The notes under the pieces were generated by a model. That model was given only the letters and a program-made list of their open reading frames with translations, was not told where the DNA came from and made no database searches. Shown piece by piece: positions 60,520 to 64,000 of a stretch of 64,000 nucleotides of DNA. Positions within the stretch are counted from its first letter, which is position 1. The number at the start of each line of letters is the position of its first letter. Position numbers and translations under genes: made by a program. The DNA comes from Saccharothrix sp. HUAS TT1 (GTDB lineage: Bacteria; Actinomycetota; Actinomycetes; Mycobacteriales; Pseudonocardiaceae): contig NZ_CP160453.1 of the NCBI RefSeq assembly GCF_040744945.1, positions 6,572,001-6,636,000 of the forward strand, given 5' to 3'.

Positions 60520-62022
60520 ATGGCCCTCGACCCCGCGACCCAGGTCACGACCGATCCCGACGGCCGCGTGGAGCTGCGTGATCATTCCGCGATCGCGGGC
60601 AGCCCGCACTACAACCCCGACCTGGCGCCGGTGCCGCTGGAGCGGCGCACCTGGTCCACGTACAACTTCTTCGCGCTGTGGATGGGCATGGCGCACAACA
60701 TCCCCAGCTACACGCTCGCCGCGTCGCTGGTGGCGCTGGGGATGGACTGGGTGCAGGCGTTCCTGACCATCACCCTGGGCAACCTGATCGTGCTGGTCCC
60801 GATGCTGCTCAACAGCCACGCGGGCACGAAGTACGGCATCCCCTTCCCGGTGTTCGCCCGCGCGTTCTACGGCGTGCGCGGCGCGAACCTGGTGGCGTTG
60901 CTGCGCGCGTTCATCGCGTGCGCGTGGTTCGGCATCCAGACGTGGGTCGGCGGCAAGGCGCTGCACGTCATCGTGGGCAGGCTGGCCGGCGACGGGTGGG
61001 TGGACGCGCCCGTCGTGCTGGGCCAGGTGTGGACGCTGTGGCTGTGCTTCCTGGGCTTCTGGGTGGTCCAGATGCTGATCATCTGGCGCGGCATGGAGGC
61101 GATCCGCCGGTTCGAGAACTGGACCGCGCCGCTGGTCAGCGTAGGCTTCCTGGTCCTGCTGGCGTACGTGGCGGTGAAGGCGGGCGGGTTCGGCCCGATC
61201 CTGTCGGAGCCGTCCAAGCTCGGTTGGGGCGCGGACTTCTGGAAGGTGTTCTTCCCGTCGCTGATGGGCATGATCGCGTTCTGGTCGACGCTGTCGCTGA
61301 ACATGCCGGACTTCACCCGCTTCGGCGGCAGCCAGCGCAAGCAGGTCGTCGGCCAGGTCCTGGGCCTGCCGACCACGATGTCGTTCATCGCCATCGTGGC
61401 GATCCTGACCACGTCCGGCGCGATGGCGCTGTACGGCGAGGCGATCTGGGACCCGGCGGAGCTGGCGAGCCGGTTCGACAGCACGGCGGTGGTGCTGGTC
61501 GCGCTGGTGGCGCTGGTGCTGGCCACGGTCTCGGCGAACCTCGCGGCGAACGTGGTGAGCCCGTCCTACGACTTCTCGAACGCGTTCCCGAAGAAGATCA
61601 CGTTCGCGGTCGGCGGGCTGATCACCGGCGTGATCGGCATCGTGATCCAGCCGTGGCGGCTGATCTCCGACCCCGGCATCTACATCTTCGCCTGGCTGGG
61701 CTTCTACGGCGGCCTGCTGGCGTCGGTGGCGGGCGTGTTCGTCGCCGGCTACTGGGTGCTGGCGAAGACCAGGCTGGAGCTGCCCGACCTGTACCTGTCC
61801 GGGCGGGGCGCGTACTGGTTCAAGGCGGGCTGGAACTGGCGCGCGGTGGTGGCCACGCTGGTCGGCTCGGTGCTCGCGGTCGGCGGCGCGTACAACGGCC
61901 CGTTCCCGGCCGACGGCCTGATCCCGTTCCTGAAACCGCTCTACGACTACAACTGGGTCGTCGGCCTGGTCGGCGGCATGCTCGTCTACCTGGCGCTGGC
62001 GCCACGGAGGGAGAACGCGTGA
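60520..62022 (+). CDS. NCS1 family nucleobase permease
   Basis: Encodes 500 residues with about twelve helices. Family marks are VPLERRTWSTYNFFALWMGM, SHAGTKYGIPFPVFARAFYG and GVRGANLVALLRAFIACAWF (with WFGIQTWVGG following), and LNMPDFTRFGGSQRKQVVGQ. The neighbouring ureidopropionase and dihydropyrimidinase genes point to uracil, thymine, hydantoin or allantoin as substrate. GGGGAG is 6 nt before the ATG. It opens the operon; its stop overlaps the next GTG (GTGA). Confidence 0.92.
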   Translation: MALDPATQVTTDPDGRVELRDHSAIAGSPHYNPDLAPVPLERRTWSTYNFFALWMGMAHNIPSYTLAASLVALGMDWVQAFLTITLGNLIVLVPMLLNSHAGTKYGIPFPVFARAFYGVRGANLVALLRAFIACAWFGIQTWVGGKALHVIVGRLAGDGWVDAPVVLGQVWTLWLCFLGFWVVQMLIIWRGMEAIRRFENWTAPLVSVGFLVLLAYVAVKAGGFGPILSEPSKLGWGADFWKVFFPSLMGMIAFWSTLSLNMPDFTRFGGSQRKQVVGQVLGLPTTMSFIAIVAILTTSGAMALYGEAIWDPAELASRFDSTAVVLVALVALVLATVSANLAANVVSPSYDFSNAFPKKITFAVGGLITGVIGIVIQPWRLISDPGIYIFAWLGFYGGLLASVAGVFVAGYWVLAKTRLELPDLYLSGRGAYWFKAGWNWRAVVATLVGSVLAVGGAYNGPFPADGLIPFLKPLYDYNWVVGLVGGMLVYLALAPRRENA

Positions 62023-62861
62023 GCACCATCATCCGAGCGGGTCTCGTGCAGCAGAAGTGGACCGGCGACAAGGAGTCGATGATCGCGAACGCGGTCGAGG
62101 CGGTCCGCTCCGCCGCGTCGCAGGGCGCGCAGGTCGTGTGCCTGCAAGAGCTGTTCTACGGGCCCTACTTCTGCCAGGTGCAGGACGCTGACTACTACTC
62201 CTACACCGAGGGCATCCCGGACGGCCCGACGACCGAGCTGATGTGCGAGCTGGCCGGGCAGCTGGGCGTCGTGCTCGTCGTGCCGATGTACGAGGAGGAG
62301 CAGCCGGGCGTCTACTACAACACCGCCGCGGTGATCGACGCGGACGGCACGTACCTCGGCAAGCACCGCAAGAACCACATCCCGCAGGTGAAGGGGTTCT
62401 GGGAGAAGTTCTACTTCAAGCCGGGCAACCTCGGCTACCCGGTGTTCGACACCGCCGTGGGCAGGGTGGGCGTCTACATCTGCTACGAGCGGCACTTCCC
62501 GGAGGGCTGGCGGGCGCTCGGGCTGAACGGCGCGCAGATCGTGTTCAACCCGTCGGCGACCAGCCGCGGCCTGTCGGAGTACCTGTGGCGGTTGGAGCAG
62601 ACCGCGGCGGCCGTGGCCAACGAGTACTACGTGGGCACGATCAACCGGGTCGGCGTGGAACCGCTGGGCGACAACGAGTTCTACGGCCAGTCGTACTTCG
62701 CCGACCCGCGCGGCCAGCTCGTCGGCGAGGCGGCCTCCGACACTGAGGAGGAGATCGTCGTCCGCGACCTGGACATGGACCTGCTGGCCGAGGTCCGCGA
62801 CCTGTGGGCGTTCTACCGCGACCGCCGCCCCGACACCTACGAGGGGCTGGTGCGCCCGTGA
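62019..62861 (+). CDS. Beta-ureidopropionase (nitrilase superfamily)
   Basis: Encodes 280 residues. The nitrilase triad is E44 (CLQELFYGPYF), K118 (KHRKNHIPQVKGFWEKFYFK) and C155 (VGVYICYERHFPEGW). FWEKFYFKPGN and SATSRGLSEYLWRLEQ fit beta-ureidopropionase or N-carbamoylputrescine amidase, and the dihydropyrimidinase gene next door decides for N-carbamoyl-beta-alanine. It releases beta-alanine, CO2 and ammonia. GGAGGGAG (62006-62013) precedes GTG 62019. Confidence 0.9.
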   Translation: MSTIIRAGLVQQKWTGDKESMIANAVEAVRSAASQGAQVVCLQELFYGPYFCQVQDADYYSYTEGIPDGPTTELMCELAGQLGVVLVVPMYEEEQPGVYYNTAAVIDADGTYLGKHRKNHIPQVKGFWEKFYFKPGNLGYPVFDTAVGRVGVYICYERHFPEGWRALGLNGAQIVFNPSATSRGLSEYLWRLEQTAAAVANEYYVGTINRVGVEPLGDNEFYGQSYFADPRGQLVGEAASDTEEEIVVRDLDMDLLAEVRDLWAFYRDRRPDTYEGLVRP

Positions 62862-64000
62862 GCATCCTGATCAAGGGCGGCACGGTGGTCAACGCGACCG
62901 GCGCCGTCACGGCCGACGTGCTGGTGGACGGCGAGGAGGTCGTCGCCCTGCTCGCGCCCGGCTTCCCGCTCCAGGCCGACGAGACGATCGACGCCACCGG
63001 GAAGTACGTGATCCCCGGCGGCATCGACGCGCACACGCACATGGAGATGCCGTTCGGCGGCACGTTCTCCGCCGACACCTTCGAGACCGGCACGATCGCC
63101 GCGGCGTGGGGCGGCACCACCACGATCATCGACTTCGCCGTGCAGACCAAGGGCACGTCGCTGCTGTCCACGCTGGACAAGTGGCACGCCAAGGCGGACG
63201 GCAGGTGCGCCGTCGACTACGGGTTCCACATGATCGTCTCCGACGTCAACGACACGTCGTTGAAGGAGATGGAGTCCTGCATCGACGCGGGCGTGAACAC
63301 GTTCAAGATGTTCATGGCCTACCCCGGCGTCTTCTACGCCACCGACGGCGAGATCCTGCGCGCCATGCAGAAGGCCCGCGAGACCGGCGCGACGATCATG
63401 ATGCACGCGGAGAACGGCATCGCGATCGACCAGCTGGTCGCGCAGGCGCTCGCGCAGGGCCGCACCGACCCGGTCGAGCACGGCCTGACCCGGCCCGCCG
63501 AGCTGGAGGGCGAGGCCACGTCCCGCGCCATCACGCTGGCCAAGGTCACCGGGTCGCCGCTGTACATCGTGCACCTGTCCGCCGCGCAGGCGCTGGACGC
63601 GGTGACGAAGGCGCGCGACACCGGGCAGAACGTCTTCGCCGAGACGTGCCCGCAGTACCTGTACCTGTCGCTGGAGGACCTGGCGAAGCCGGACTTCGAG
63701 GGCTCGAAGTACGTCGCCTCCCCCCCGCTGCGGCCCAAGGAGCACCAGTCCGAGCTGTGGCGCGGCCTGCGCACCAACGACCTTTCGGTGGTGTCGACCG
63801 ACCACTGCCCGTTCTGCTTCAAGGACCAGAAGGAGCTGGGGCGCGGCGACTTCTCCAAGATCCCCAACGGGATGCCGGGCGTCGAGCACCGGATGGACCT
63901 GCTGCACCAGGGCGTGGTGGCGGGCGAGATCACGCTGGAGCGGTGGGTGGAGATCTGCTCCACCACGCCCGCGCGGATGTTCGGCCTGCACCCGCGCAAG
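62858..64000 (+). CDS. hydA: Dihydropyrimidinase (hydantoinase), cut by the right window edge
   Basis: The frame is open for 381 codons to the end of the window, about 80% of a typical 470-residue enzyme. The metal site is complete: IDAHTHMEMPFGG, the carboxylated lysine in VNTFKMFMAYPG, MMHAENG, YIVHLSAAQAL and STDHCPFCFKDQK. It opens dihydrouracil and dihydrothymine to N-carbamoyl-beta-amino acids, the substrate of the preceding enzyme. The GTG overlaps the ureidopropionase stop. Dihydropyrimidine dehydrogenase would be expected further right. Confidence 0.93.
   Translation, partial: MSILIKGGTVVNATGAVTADVLVDGEEVVALLAPGFPLQADETIDATGKYVIPGGIDAHTHMEMPFGGTFSADTFETGTIAAAWGGTTTIIDFAVQTKGTSLLSTLDKWHAKADGRCAVDYGFHMIVSDVNDTSLKEMESCIDAGVNTFKMFMAYPGVFYATDGEILRAMQKARETGATIMMHAENGIAIDQLVAQALAQGRTDPVEHGLTRPAELEGEATSRAITLAKVTGSPLYIVHLSAAQALDAVTKARDTGQNVFAETCPQYLYLSLEDLAKPDFEGSKYVASPPLRPKEHQSELWRGLRTNDLSVVSTDHCPFCFKDQKELGRGDFSKIPNGMPGVEHRMDLLHQGVVAGEITLERWVEICSTTPARMFGLHPRK

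Overview
The window is a 64 kb piece of a GC-rich (about 73%) actinobacterial chromosome. Dense GC-ending codons, many GTG starts, many 1-4 nt stop/start overlaps, an egtABCD ergothioneine operon, DUF742 and DUF5753 proteins, SigL-like ECF control and several apparently leaderless genes all fit a filamentous actinomycete. Pseudonocardiaceae (Saccharothrix/Lentzea/Actinosynnema type) is my best guess, made without any database search. I see no rRNA, tRNA, CRISPR array, IS element or prophage.

Layout. 0-4 kb: two tandem Family 2B encapsulin shell genes (the first cut by the window edge), then a polyprenyl diphosphate synthase and IspH; this looks like an encapsulated isoprenoid module and is the most exciting locus. 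4.4-5.6 kb: an orphan DUF742 regulator overlapping tail-to-tail with a beta-hydroxyacid dehydrogenase. 5.7-11 kb: a SigL-like ECF sigma factor and zinc-binding anti-sigma, divergent from a run encoding a Yx(FWY)xxD lipoprotein, a DUF4142 protein, a ferric-reductase-like membrane protein fused to ferredoxin and an FAD/NAD reductase. A TGAACC-N16-CGTATC promoter lies between the two arms. 11-18 kb: a glycosyltransferase, an M15 peptidase, a decayed Ser/Thr kinase, a YkvA-like protein, an acyltransferase operon carrying an 8-residue tandem repeat, and PlsC. 18-21 kb: a three-gene phosphatase/histidine kinase/response regulator operon. 21-24 kb: hydrolases, a GNAT enzyme and a luciferase-like oxidoreductase. 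24.5-28.8 kb: egtDCBA.

29-40 kb: a sugar dehydrogenase-like protein with a headless DUF5753 protein, an AcnR-like TetR with an MFS transporter, a thioesterase, a TetR fused to a possible thioredoxin-like domain divergent from a P450, a second P450, and a stretch of truncated genes (P-loop protein, HxlR, NmrA) before a POT peptide transporter. 40-50 kb: a DinB-like protein, DUF4262, yebC-pdxT, and, after about 6 kb of unrelated genes (Cys/Met gamma-lyase family enzyme plus Lrp, acyl-CoA oxidase, azlCD plus XRE-cupin), pdxS. 50.3 kb: an EF-G-like GTPase. 52.4-64 kb: a reductive pyrimidine-catabolism region. NCS1 permease, beta-ureidopropionase and dihydropyrimidinase are on the plus strand. A class III aminotransferase and a methylmalonate/malonate-semialdehyde dehydrogenase are on the minus strand. 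PucR and LysR regulators flank them, and a secreted S1 protease and a small secreted protein sit in between.

How the genes work together: uracil or thymine imported by the permease would be ring-opened by dihydropyrimidinase (the dihydropyrimidine dehydrogenase is probably beyond the right edge). The product would be deamidated by the ureidopropionase, transaminated, and oxidised to acetyl- or propionyl-CoA by the semialdehyde dehydrogenase. At the left edge, IspH supplies C5 units to a prenyl synthase that may be housed in a mixed encapsulin shell.
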